A DNA stretch of 64,000 bases. Source: Rhizophagus clarus. Its lineage: Eukaryota; Glomeromycota; Glomeromycetes; Glomerales; Glomeraceae. The stretch lies in NCBI GenBank assembly GCA_015698045.1, contig BLAL01000043.1:1736001-1800000 (forward strand), written 5' to 3'. The notes under the pieces were generated by a model. The model made no database searches. It had not been told where the DNA came from and worked only from the letters and a program-made list of their open reading frames with translations. The position numbers were made by a program, and so were the translations under genes. This document shows positions 16,860 through 28,790 of the stretch, piece by piece (the first letter of the stretch is position 1; the number at the start of each line of letters is the position of its first letter).

Positions 16860-18950
16860 TCCTCTGTACATTATCATCATTATTATGCTTCACTTTTGTA
16901 TATCTTTCTAAAAATCCTGGATTCAATATATTGTATCTAACAAAATATAATTCAATAATCTTTTTACATCTTCCTCATCTATTTTCTCATTTTCAATTTT
17001 ACTCATTATTTCTTCTATATCTTTATGTTCTTTTTCTGTTAAGTTATCTGATTCCTCTTCATCATCAGATTTTTCCATTTCTTTTATTGCCTTCTTTTAT
17101 TTCATTGCTTCTTCAATATTCATTTTAAATCCCTCTGTAAAGTAGAACTTTTCTACTACCTCTGGTACAGTTTCTTCAAACTCTTTTCTTAATATTATTT
17201 TATGATAGCATATGATTTTTAAACAGATTTGTATTATATATTCTGGTTTTATAAGTGTCTTCTTGTTTCTTTAATAATTTTTTGAATTTCTTTATAGTCT
17301 GTTCTCCTAAGCTCTCTGCTGGTAACTTGTTTTTATATCAATTCCAAAACACTTGAAACCTTATATCAACTTCTTTATCTGTTAAAATATATCAATAAAG
17401 GGCAATTTCATCACATCCTCCTATTTTATTTAACATATGGTTTACTTCTCCATCATCTTCATCCATTTTCTTGTTAATTACACATTCATCTAGAATTATA
17501 CTCATCATTCCTATTAAGCTTCTTTCTCTGTATCTTGGACATTCTCTATATCTCAATATATGTAATACTTTTTTTATTAGTTTCTTATCCAATATTCTAT
17601 TACCTTTTTTTCTCGTTTCTTCCCAGTATTCTATTATTGTTTTTAACAATATTATTGTTTTTCTGTTATATCCTATTATAGATTCTTCTGCTTTAGTCAA
17701 TATTTTCCAAAATGCCTTAAATCTTTGTAGTACATCTGATTCTTCAATTTTATAACATAAATGACAAGCTTCATCATTCTTATTTTGTTTTCCATTTTCA
17801 TGGAAATCTTCAATATGTTTCCTACATTTATTTTCCCATATATGGTACCATTTCATTTTATATGAATTTTGTATATCTCTATTTTATTTCAATTTTAGGG
17901 AAAATTACTTTATATAATTTTATGGTTATAGGGCTAATTTTATGACATTCTGGTCTAATAATAATCTTTTATTACATTTTCATGACAATATAATTTTATA
18001 ATAAATATATTATTTTTCATGACTACTTCACATTTTGAAAATTTTGACAAATTTTTGTTTTTCATACTATTCTCCCAAAATCATAGCTTTTTCCTAAAAT
18101 CGTAATGTTTCCCAAAATTTTCTGATTCTACTTCAAATTGTTCATTCTCCATAATCTCATTCTTGTTATCTTTTATATTCATTTCTTCAGTCATTTCTTG
18201 TTTCTTTATTTCTTTAATCAGTAACTTTTATTCGTTTATTTTTCTTATTCTTACTTAGTTTATCAATATCCATCACGTATGTATTTATCATTCTCTTCAT
18301 TTTATTTTTACCTATTCTACTTCTTTTGTTAAATAATTCATATGTTCTTTCTCCCTTTCTACAAATCTTTCTTATTTATTTCTTGATAATTCTTTCATTC
18401 TCTGTTCATATTCTGTATTGTACAATTCTACTTTAATCGTTTTGTTTACTTTTCTTCTATCTGCTTTTTTCCAAGGTCTGTTTTAATCGTTTTCCCAATA
18501 ATATACCAATATTTCATAGATTCCTTCTCATTTTTGATAACTCTCATTACAACTTGTTCGAAAGTTATTTCATCATCATCTTTTTCATTTTCTTCTATAA
18601 ACTTTTCATTTTCTTTGTTAATTAAATCTTTCAATAATTTCCAATAACTTTTCGATTTTTCTTCATTCTTTCCTTCACTATCATTATTCACTTTTTCATT
18701 ATTTCCATCACTATTATTGTTTCCACTTTCATTTACATTATTTCCATCACTCTCATTTTCATCATTGCAATCGTTTTTCTTATTTCTTTTAACCCCTGTA
18801 TTTCTGTCATTCATTTCTTTCCTCTTTCTCTTTAACCTATTAATCTTTTTGTCATTTTCTTTTATATCTTTTAATATTTCTTTAATCTGTTTCTTCATTC
18901 TTTCTACATCTTTCTTCAATTCTTCATTTTATTTCTGAAGTTCTTCTATA
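16860..18950 (-). pseudogene. Decayed charged low-complexity ORF cluster (LINE-like?)
   Basis: The minus strand carries long broken open stretches of Lys/Glu/Asn-rich protein: 18446-18919 (157 codons, coiled-coil-like, with repeated NNESDGNN), 17392-17856 (154 codons, containing ACHLCYKIEESDVLQRF, like the CxxC...H segment at LINE RT C-termini), and 16860-17240 (VPEVVEKFYFTEGFKMNIEE ...), divided by stops. The order and the degenerate zinc-like motif suggest a dead non-LTR element, but no reverse transcriptase motif remains, so this is weak. Confidence 0.35.
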
Positions 18951-19873
18951 ATTTCTTTATTTGAGACCACTATATTTTTAAAATTAATATGATAAAATAT
19001 AATTGTTCTTAAAATATTTGTTACAATTAAGATTCTTTAATGATAATAATGAATTAGGATATTAAAGTATAACATAATATTTTGTGAGATTTTGCTGTAG
19101 ATTCAATTATATGGCGTAACATTTTTTATAACAAAAGTATGAAAATAAAAAGATGAGTGACAAAATGGATTGTATAATTCCTTACCGTTTTTTATAATTT
19201 TATAATTCTTGAAATTAAATCCAAGAATAAGTCATTGGATAATTGTCGTGGTGTGGTAGTAATTTGTTATAAAATAACCGTTTGTAATTCAATTAATTGG
19301 TTTTCATACAACCAGACTAAATTTATTAGACATATTTACAAGATTTCTATTGTCCCTCATACACAACATTTCTTTGTGGAAGTATCCAACGATCAAGAGT
19401 TCTGAATTTTGTTTTCCTACAAAAATATTTCTTTCAAAATGAATATCTATAACTAATAAACGAAATTGTTAAAATATACAAACTTTTGAATTTTTTTCTG
19501 AAAAATTGAACTTCAACTAGAATAAAAAATGGAAAATGGCTTTCATCTTCACCTTTGACCTTAAATCTTTCTTCATTTTTATGAAAAAATAAAAAATTTG
19601 GAATTAAAGATAGAAATTATTTACGTTCAAAATTGGGTATTATGGTTAGATTATTGGAAATTAAATTATAAAAACATTTAAAATGCGACTAATTCTTTCA
19701 ATTCAAGGTATGATTGTCAAAATTTTAATGTATTTCAGGATATAATCATCAATACGGCGTAAATTTTCGTCTTGTGATCTACATTAGTTGTGCGACAATG
19801 ACTCCCAATTTATCTACATTGAACGCAAAACTTTTAAACAAAACACCTCTCCTTTTCTTTTTTTTCACTTAAT
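18951..19873. other. Intergenic, upstream of the first F-box-like gene
   Basis: AT-rich with no gene. The last 100 bp resemble the upstream regions of the other F-box-like copies (GCGACAATGACTCC, AACGCAAAA, a CTCTCCTTTTC tract, then CACTTAAT-ATG). Confidence 0.5.
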
Positions 19874-21562
19874 ATGGCATGTTCGAAATTATTTTCAGGA
19901 AAATTACCTGAATTATTGAACGAAATTATACAATATTTTCGGGGTGATTTTTTAACACTACATTCGTGCATTTTAGTTAATAGATTATGGTGTCGTTTGG
20001 CAATCCCATTATTATGGGAGAATCCATTTTCAGTTATTAATTGTAGAAATTATTATTCTATTGAAAATCATAAAATTCGTTTTATTGAAACTTATTTGGT
20101 TCATTTGAATGATAATGATAAAATAAAATTAAATGAATTTGGAATTGAACTTCCTTCAAGTACATTATTTAATTATCCCAAATTTATTAACCATTTACAC
20201 ACACGTATAATTGGTTATTCTATTGAGAAATGGGTTGTACCTAATAAAAAAATTGAACCACCATATATTTCTATTAAAAATACACAAAATTCAGATTTTA
20301 TAAAATTTATTTATAAATCATTAATTAAAATATTCATTGAAAATGAAGCAAATTTACATACCTTTGATATTACGCCTCATCGTGACTATTTTAATATCAT
20401 TGATTTAGTTTTACAAAATCCAAATTTCATTTGTAATATCAGAAATCTTAATCTTAAATTTGACACATATGACACAACAATTAGTAATATAAATCTTTTA
20501 TTAAAATTTTTAAGTTTAAATTGCAATTCAATTACTTCACTTTATTTTCCGAATTTTGATAAATATAAAGCTAGTACCGCTATAGAATATTTATCACAAT
20601 TAATTAAATCACAAAAGAATCTTAAAAAAATTCTATTTAGCTATAAATTTCCTCATTCAATATTATTAAATTCTAATTGTTTAAATACTTTAAGAACAAT
20701 TATATTTTACTGTATTGATTTTAAGAACATAAATATTTTATATGAAGTATTTGAACAATTAAATGTTTTGGAATCCATTCATATCATTTATTGTCATTCT
20801 CTAAATTATAATTTTATTCAACAAATAATCAATTTAACTAAACCATTTAAGTTAACATCTTTATTTGTGAGTGAAATATTCGAATCAATAGAACTATTAT
20901 TACAAAAATCTGGTGATTATTTAGAAAATTTTGGATTTCCACCATTTAAAATTTATGAAGTTTACGAAGAATCGGAATCACAATTACTTAAATTAATTAC
21001 AAAATATTGTACCAAAATTAATTACTTTGAATTACTTGAATTTAATAGTCAAAATATTTATCCAACATTCAATTTAATTGAAAATATTAAACAAAATCTT
21101 AATTATCTTATTATAGATGTAAATTTTGATTCTGAAACATGTTATATTAGTGATGATGAAGTAGAACTCAGCTCAATAGTATTACAAAATTTGGGAAAAG
21201 TTCTTCCTTTTAAATTAGAATATTTAAATTTATCTCTTATGATGAGTACAAATGATTTTGAAATATTTTTGAAAAATTCTCAAAATATTTTTATTAAGAA
21301 ATTATTACTTCAAAATTTTACAAGAACACAAGAAGTAAGAAAAACGATACTTTTACCTTATATAAAGGATTATATTATGAGTAAGAAAAGGGTTGAGTAC
21401 CTTGCTTGTGTAGAAACTTCCGTTTTGAGACAACTTATAACCAAAAGCAATGATTTGTTTTCTTTGAAAGATGAAGTAAAGGAATTTAAATTATACAATG
21501 TCATAGTTCAAAATTATAATGATTTGCAAATTCAATTTTCCGAAGTTTTAGAAAACTATTAA
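19874..21562 (+). CDS. F-box-like/LRR-type protein, copy 1
   Basis: 562 residues, single exon. An F-box-like motif lies at about residues 9-50 (GKLPELLNEIIQYFRGDFLT ... CILVNRLWCRLAIPLLWENPF). The remainder is a long series of Leu/Ile/Asn-rich segments like degenerate leucine-rich repeats, with family blocks such as FEQLNVLESIHIIYCHSL, LTKPFKLTSLF and LLLQKSGDYLENFGF. F-box proteins bring substrates to SCF ubiquitin ligases through Skp1; the LRR part would select the target. This family is greatly expanded in Rhizophagus. The frame is intact and it heads a same-strand group with three broken copies downstream. Confidence 0.9.
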   Translation: MACSKLFSGKLPELLNEIIQYFRGDFLTLHSCILVNRLWCRLAIPLLWENPFSVINCRNYYSIENHKIRFIETYLVHLNDNDKIKLNEFGIELPSSTLFNYPKFINHLHTRIIGYSIEKWVVPNKKIEPPYISIKNTQNSDFIKFIYKSLIKIFIENEANLHTFDITPHRDYFNIIDLVLQNPNFICNIRNLNLKFDTYDTTISNINLLLKFLSLNCNSITSLYFPNFDKYKASTAIEYLSQLIKSQKNLKKILFSYKFPHSILLNSNCLNTLRTIIFYCIDFKNINILYEVFEQLNVLESIHIIYCHSLNYNFIQQIINLTKPFKLTSLFVSEIFESIELLLQKSGDYLENFGFPPFKIYEVYEESESQLLKLITKYCTKINYFELLEFNSQNIYPTFNLIENIKQNLNYLIIDVNFDSETCYISDDEVELSSIVLQNLGKVLPFKLEYLNLSLMMSTNDFEIFLKNSQNIFIKKLLLQNFTRTQEVRKTILLPYIKDYIMSKKRVEYLACVETSVLRQLITKSNDLFSLKDEVKEFKLYNVIVQNYNDLQIQFSEVLENY

Positions 21563-22249
21563 TGATTTAATATTATGTCAAATTTTTAATATAAAGATAC
21601 GATACTATTTACATAATATGACTGTGACTCATCAGAATTTAAATGCATCTTATTTTTTTTAAAACCAAAATATGTATTTTTTACCAAATAAAAAAAAAAA
21701 AAAGATTTGTTTCATTCAGATAATTTAATAGATAATTCTGGAATCAATTGAACAAAATTTACGAAATTGACTGTTGTCAGAATAAACATTTAATTTCAAT
21801 ATTGACCGCTTTAAAATTACACTAAAATTCTAAAATTCATTTCTTATAGTAGTTCACATAAAATTTTGCAAAAAAATAGTTCATATTTAGATAAATGTCT
21901 TAAGACGCCAATTATTCAAATGACAAATGGTAAATAACTAAAGTAATTTAGTAAGTTAATAAATAATTCTGTTATATATTCACTTTAACACAAATCATAT
22001 GACAAACAAAAAAAAAAAAATAATTATATTACTAGATGAAACAAATTTTTGTTCAACATACAGTTTCCACTCCATAACCTTCATCTTGATGGGGTGACGG
22101 TTCCGATACTGTTCCGATATTTGTCGAACAAAGTGTTGTTGTGCAACCAACTATAATCGCAGAAAAAATGACTCTAAAAATGAAATTAAAACCTTTTCCG
22201 AACGCAAAATTTTACCTAACAACCTTCCCTTTCTCCCTTCACTTTAAAT
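21563..22249. other. Intergenic between F-box copies 1 and 2
   Basis: No gene. Contains TTCCGATACTGTTCCGATA near 22100, similar to sites upstream of other copies, and the CT-rich tract before the start. Confidence 0.5.
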
Positions 22250-23960
22250 ATGACATGTTCGAAAATATTTTCAAGAGAATTACCTGAATTATTGAGCGAA
22301 ATTATACAATATTTTCGGGTGATTTTTCAACATTACATTCATGTATTTTAATCAATAGATTATGGTGTCGTTTGGCAATTTCATTATTATGGTAAACCCA
22401 TTTTCAATAATTCCTTATAAAACTTATTACTATGTTGAATATCATAAAATCAATTTTATTGAGACTTATTTGGTTAATTTAAATAATATTGATAAAATAA
22501 AATTAAATGAATATGGTGTTGAACTTCAACTTCTTCCAAATACATTATTTAATTATTACAGTCTTATTAAACATTTATATACACGTATAACTGGTGATTG
22601 TATTAAAAAATGGGTTGCAACTTGCAACTATTAAACAAATGAACAACCTATTAACAGTACACAAAATTAAGATTTTATAAAATTCATTTGTAAGTCATTA
22701 ATTAAAATATTTATTGAAATTGAAGCAATTTTACATACTTTTGATGTTACTCGTCATCATAATTATTTTGATATTATTTCTGAATTAGTTTTACAAAGTT
22801 CAAGTTTTATTTATAATATCAAAAATCTTAGTCTTGATCTCTATGACTCTTCATATGGTGCAACCATTAATGACATTAACCCTTTATTAAAATTTTTAAG
22901 TTCCAATTGTAATTCAATTTCTTCATTTTATTTTCCAATTTTTGCTAAACATAGATATAGTATGACTATTAATCATATATCACAATTAATTAAATCACAA
23001 AATGATCTTAAAAAAATTTTTTTTTTTTCTTATGAATTTCCTTATTCTATCTTATTAAATTCTAATTGTTTAAATACTTTGAATACAATTATATTTTATT
23101 TTGTTGATTTTAAAAATATAAGTGTTTTATATGAAGTATTTGAACAATTAAATGTTTTAGAATCTATTCACATTATTTATTGTCATTCTCTAGATTCTAA
23201 CTTTATTCAACAAATATTTAATTTAACTAAACCATTTAAATTAAAATCATTATTTTTAAATGAAATGTTAGAATCAATAGAATTATTATTACAAAAATCT
23301 GGTGATTATTTAGAAAATTTTGGATTTCAGTCATTTAACATTTATAAAGTTAATGAATCAGAATCACAATTGCTTGAATTAATTATAAGGTATTGTATCA
23401 AAATTAAATACTTTGAATTAATTGAATTTAATAGTCAGAATATTTATCCAGAATTCAAACTAATTGAAAATACTAGACAAAATCTTAATTATTTTACTAT
23501 TGATTTAAATTATATTTGTTCATTATGCATGCTATGATGATTATAAAATTAGTTCAATTATACTGCAAAATTTAGGACAGATGCTTTCTTTCAAATTAGA
23601 ATATTTAGATTTGTCTCTTATTATGAATACAAATGATCTTGAAATATTATTGAAAAATTCTCAAAATACATTTATCAAAAAATTGCTATTCAGTAATTTA
23701 ATAACTGGAACACTAAAAAAATTAAAACAAGACAATAGTATGTTATATTGTATAAAGGAATTTATATCATGAAAAAGAAGAGAGTTAATTATTTTGCTTT
23801 TCTAAGCCATTCCGCTGCTAATAGTTATGAACATTTAGAATTGTTATCTTTAAAAGATGAAGTAAAAGAATTTAGATTACATGATATTATAGTTCAAAAT
23901 TATATTGATTTGAAAATTAAATCTTTCGACTTTTTAAAAGAAATAATGTTTTGTTATTAG
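22250..23960 (+). pseudogene. F-box-like/LRR protein, copy 2 (broken)
   Basis: Collinear with copy 1 from MTCSKIFSRELPELLSEIIQ to a stop at 23958-23960. A one-base loss in the run after TATTTTCGGG (about 22317; copy 1 has one more G) shifts the frame inside the F-box. Further lesions follow near 22390, a stop at about 22632, and stops near 23536 and 23770. Pieces of 90, 191, 63 and 70 codons remain open. Homology is still high, so inactivation is fairly recent. Confidence 0.85.
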
Positions 23961-24463
23961 TAGTTAATATTAAGTAGATTTTATAATAAGAGATTTTATT
24001 GTTTGTACTATTGCATAATATAAATATATTTTTTTTTTAAACCGAATATGCATTTTTTTCTAAAATAAAAAAAGTTTTATCCAAGCAATTTAATGATATA
24101 ATGGATAATTTGGGTCACTACTGATATTAATTGAAATTTATTATTAACAAACTGAAATAAAAGGATTGATAATTTTTTTTTTTATATTATTTTATATAAA
24201 CACAAAATAAATTTTCAAAATTGACCATTTGTAAAACGATTATTGGAGTTCATAGTAATTTCTAGACTATTATTAGAATATATTTCTCAGTTTTTGCGTA
24301 AATTTTGTGAATCGTTTGTTATAATAGTCTCATGGCTCCAGTATCATATTTTAATAAATGACTTAAGATGTCAATTATTTAAATAATTAAATAACAAGCA
24401 ACAAAAGAATAGTAATTTGGAAGTAAGTTAATAATTCTGTTTTGCAATTCATTTTGAATCCAG
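23961..24463. other. AT-rich spacer
   Basis: Downstream region of copy 2; nothing recognised. Confidence 0.4.
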
Positions 24464-24576
24464 TATTGGATTTGGACAATGTCCAATTGGTATAATTGGA
24501 CATCGGACATTCAATTGGACAATTGGAAACATATCCAAATCCAATTGGACAATGTCCATATTGTCCAAATCCAATA
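24464..24576. repeat. 17-bp perfect inverted repeat with nested TTGGACAATGTCCAA words
   Basis: TATTGGATTTGGACAAT (24464-24480) is the exact reverse complement of 24560-24576. The loop contains several more CCAATTGG and GGACAT/ATGTCC palindromes, so the whole 113 bp can fold. Confidence 0.8.
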
Positions 24577-24872
24577 ATACAAAAGTCCAATTGAACAAAT
24601 GCCCAACACTGATTTTGATACAAATCGCAAAATACCATTAAGAATAACGACAAATCAAATTCTAAATGAAAGTCACTGTATTAAAAGAGTAGAATTCATA
24701 GATTATTACTTCCATAAAGACAAAAATTTTGCGATCGACGTACTTTTTTTTTTGATGACTATAGTCCCACAATATCGCTTATTTGACAATATCGGAACTG
24801 TGATCCCATTATCTTTTTTGAACGCAAAATACGTAAAATAAACATCTCTCCCTTTGCTCTTTCACTCTGAAT
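24577..24872 (+). promoter_or_regulatory. Upstream region of F-box copy 3
   Basis: Contains ACAATATCGGAACTGTGATCCC, AACGCAAAATACG and a CTCTCCCTTTGCTC tract directly before the ATG. The same order occurs upstream of copies 4 and, on the minus strand, 5. Confidence 0.5.
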
Positions 24873-26430
24873 ATGACATGTTCAAAAATATTTTCAGGAG
24901 AATTAACCGAATTATTGAGCGAAATTATACAATATTTTCAGAATGATTTTTCAACATTACATTCATGCATTTTGGTCAATAGATTATGGTGTCGTTTGGC
25001 AATTCCATTATTGTGGGAAAATCCATTCTCAATTATTAATTATTACCCTACTGAAAATTATAGATTTCGCTTTATTGAAACTTACTTGGTTAACTTAAAT
25101 GATAATGATAAAACAGAATTAAATGAACATGCATATGAAGTTAAGCTACTTTCAAATACACTATTTAATTACCCCAGTTTTATTAAACATCTAGATACAC
25201 GTATAATTGATTATTCTATTACAGGGTGGGTCGTAGATATTAAAAAATTAAAATTTGAACGGCCTAGGCGTAGAAATGATAGTACACAATATTTAAATTT
25301 TAGAAAGTTTACTTATAAGTCATTAATTAAAATATTTATTGAGAATGAATCAAATTTACGTACTTTTAATTTTGCGTATTATATGGATCATTTAGATATT
25401 AATTCCAATATAAGCCCTTTAGTAAAATTATTATGTTCTAATCACGATTCAATTTCTTCATTTTATCGTCCACGGTTTGAAGAAGAAAATATAGCTATTA
25501 GTAAATATTTATCACAATTAATTAAGTTACAAAAAAATCTTAAGAAAATTCTTTTTAATTATGAATTTTCTCATTTGGTATTATTGAATTGTAATTGTAC
25601 AAATACCTTAAACACAATTATATTTTATAATATTAGATTTCAAGATATAAATGTTTTATATGAAGTATTTGAACAATTAACTGTTTTAGAATCTATTCAT
25701 ATTTTTTATTGTCATTATCTAGATTTTAATTTTATTCAACAAATAATTAAATTAACTAAACCATTTAAATTAAAATCATTATTTGGTGAGCTTAAAATGT
25801 TCGAATCAATAGAATTATTATTACAAAAATCCGGAGATTATTTAGAGAATTTTGGTTTTGAATACCCTCATATTTATGATGCTAATGAAGAACGAAAATC
25901 ACAACTACTTAAATTAGTTACAAAGTATTGCACAAAAATTAAATTCTTTGAATTACTAACTGGACTCATAAGTCAGGGAGTAATCAATTTAATTGAAAGT
26001 GTTGCACAAAATCTTAATTACCTTACTATTGATTTAAATGTAATCGTTATTAGTAAAAGTGCTGTTGAAATTAGTTCAAATGTACTACAAATTTTAGGAC
26101 AAATTCTTCCTTTTAAATTAGAATATTTTGAAAAATTCTCAAAATATTTTTATTAAGAAATTAATATTTAGTAATAAAACAGATGAAACACGAGAAGAAG
26201 TAGTACAAGATGATATACTGCATTATATGCATCATATAAAGGAATATATTATGAAAAAGAAAAGAGTTAATTATTTTGCTTTTCAAAATCTTTTTACTGA
26301 TATAGGTCGTGAATTTTTTTCCTTAAAAGATGAAGCAAAAGAATTTAGATCACATAATATTATAGTTCAAGATTATAATGATTCTAAAATTAAATCCTTT
26401 GACTTTCTTTCTAAAAGTAATTATGATTAG
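24873..26430 (+). pseudogene. F-box-like/LRR protein, copy 3 (frameshifted by a 44-bp deletion)
   Basis: Open for 427 codons (to 26156) with an intact F-box-like start, MTCSKIFSGELTELLSEIIQ. At about 26124 the sequence jumps from KLEYF straight to EKFSKYFY and a stop. Compared with copy 1, 44 bp are missing between two AATATTT words, the signature of slippage between short direct repeats. The remaining C-terminal part continues in another frame at 26128-26430 and still ends like its relatives. A truncated 427-residue protein could be made. Confidence 0.8.
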
Positions 26431-26969
26431 TTTATAGTTATTAGTGGTTAAGCAGATTTACATAATAAATATAATTTATTTTTGTACTATTACATAATAT
26501 AAGCTGTGATCATTAAAATTTTAAATAATTTTTAAACCAAAGGGCAAAGGTGTATTTTTTTTTTTCTAGAAAGTTTCATTCAGGTATTAAATTTTCCATG
26601 TAATTTCTTATTATCAGATAGACAAATTAAATACAAGATAATACCAGCCAGGTAAATACAAAATTAATATTCAAAATTGACCATCGCAAAATTCAACTAC
26701 AATACTTATTAAATGAATTATCATTTCTCATAATTTTTTTGCGTAAATTTCGTGAATCGTTGTTTTAATTGTTTCATGAATTCTCACGCGGTATATTTTA
26801 ATAGTTGTCAAATCAAAATAATTTGAGATTAATAATTCTGACTTAGATTTAATTTTAACACAAATCACGAAATATCAGTTGAATGACAAATAATGACATA
26901 ATTATTATTAAGGCAAATTCTAGGTGAAGATCTCTGTATTAAAGAGCAGCATCCATAAATTATCATTTC
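26431..26969. other. AT-rich spacer
   Basis: No gene seen; ordinary AT-rich sequence downstream of copy 3. Confidence 0.4.
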
Positions 26970-27316
26970 TGTTGCTACACTAGTTGGTACGTCGTACAGA
27001 TAACTATGACTTTGAGACAGTGATTCGATATGTTAAATTTCTTTATTAAAATTATAAAGTATTTCGGACTTTTCTTACGTGTTAGCTTATACTACCGAAA
27101 ATATTCAAATAAATTGAATATACAGTATCTAAATTAAAAGATATCAAAAAAATTTAATAAACCTGATAACACTGATAATAAATATAGAAATATGAAAGAT
27201 ACATCAATAAATTTAATAAAAGCAAAATAAATCTGATTACCAAAATAATCGGCTTGGGTGGCTTTGCCTAAGTCGGCTTTTCTACTTTGCCACGTTGCTA
27301 TGTCATTACTACAACA
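26970..27316 (-). mobile_element. Solo LTR-like sequence
   Basis: On the minus strand it starts TGTTGTAG and ends GTAGCAACA, with internal blocks shared with 15237-15679 (GTGGCAAAGTA, CAAAGCCA, AAGTCATAGTTA). It lies in the upstream region of F-box copy 4. No internal retroelement sequence is attached and no target duplication is obvious. Confidence 0.5.
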
Positions 27317-27478
27317 CCGTAAAATGAAAAAATTTTTTTGTGATTTATGATTATAATCGCATAATGTAACTCATTTGATAATATCGGAACTGTAATTCCG
27401 AAAATGATGTTAATTAACCTTTTTCGAGCACAAAATAAACAAAAAAAAACCACACACTCTCTCCTTTTCACTTCAAAT

Positions 27479-28790
27479 ATGACATGTCAAAAATATTTTC
27501 AGGAGAATTGAAATTATTGTGGGAAAATCCATTTTCAGTTATTAATTGTACAAATTATTGCTCTATTGAAAAATCATAGAATTCGGTTTATTGAGGATTA
27601 TTTGATTCATTTAAATGATAACGATAAAATAAAATAAATAAATACGAAGTTAACTTTCCTTCAAAACCATTATTTAATTATCACAGCTTCATTCAAGTTG
27701 TAGCTATTGAAAAACATATTGATATGAGATTTATTTATAAGACTTTAATCAAAATATTTATTGAAAGCGAAACAAATTTACTTACTTTTTGATGTTACAT
27801 ATTATTGTCATTATCATTGCAAAATTGTTTCCGAATTAGTATTGCAATTCAATTTCTGCACTTTATTTTCCATGTTTTAATAATATGGCTATTAAATATT
27901 TATCACAATAAATTTTCTCATTCAGTATTATTGAATTCTAATTGTTTAAATACATTTATATTTTTAAATTAACCCAATAAAATATAATTGTATTAATGTC
28001 TTATATGAAGTACTTGAACAATTAAATGTTTTAGAATCTATTCATATTCTTTATTGTTGTTCTCTAGATTCTAACTTTATTCAACAAACAATTAATTTAA
28101 TTAAACCATTTAAATTAAATCTTTATTTGGTGGGATTGAAATGTTTGAACCAAAAGAATTATTAGAATTATTACAAAAACCGGAGATTATTTAGAAAATT
28201 TTGGATTCAAGTCTAAAGAATCAGAATTACAACTACTTAAATTAATTACAAAATATTATATGAAAGTTAAATTCTTTGTACTAAAAGTTAATAGTTAGAA
28301 TATTTATCCAGCAATCAATTTTGTTGAAAATATTGAACAAAAAACTTAATTATCTTATTATTGATTTAAAATATGATTTTGGATTTTATGTTAATAAAAG
28401 TCGTACTGAAATTAGTTCAAATATACTGCAAAATTTAGGGCTAATTTTTTCTTTTAAATTAGAATATTTAAATTTATCTCATACTATAATGATTTTGAAA
28501 TATTTTTGAAAATTCTCAAATAGTTATTAATTAGTAATTTAACAAATGGAACGCAAAAAGAGGTAGGACAAAATGATATATACATTATATAAAGGAACAT
28601 ATTATGAAAAAGAAAAGAGTTAGATATTTTGTTTTTCAAAATTGTTTTACTATTAGTCGTGATTATGCCGAATTATTTGATTTAAAAGATGAAGTTAAAG
28701 GAATTTAGATTACATAATATTATAGTTCAAAGATTGGCTGATTCATCTATTTCATTTACTGAATTATTAAAAGAAAGTATTAGTTATTAG
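27479..28790 (+). pseudogene. F-box-like/LRR protein, copy 4 (relic)
   Basis: Starts ATGACATGTC, one T short of the family start. It then skips about 100 bp of the F-box (from the SGEL region straight to LLWENPFSVIN). Many frameshifts and stops follow. Family blocks are still readable (LEQLNVLESIHILYCCSL, FLKRKRV-like, LKDEVKGI). Only 20-60-codon pieces are open. Confidence 0.85.

Noticed and set aside
15687-16910. TGTACA pair as Tc1 terminal repeats
   Set aside because: Only six bases match and the adjoining sequence does not, so the element ends cannot be placed.
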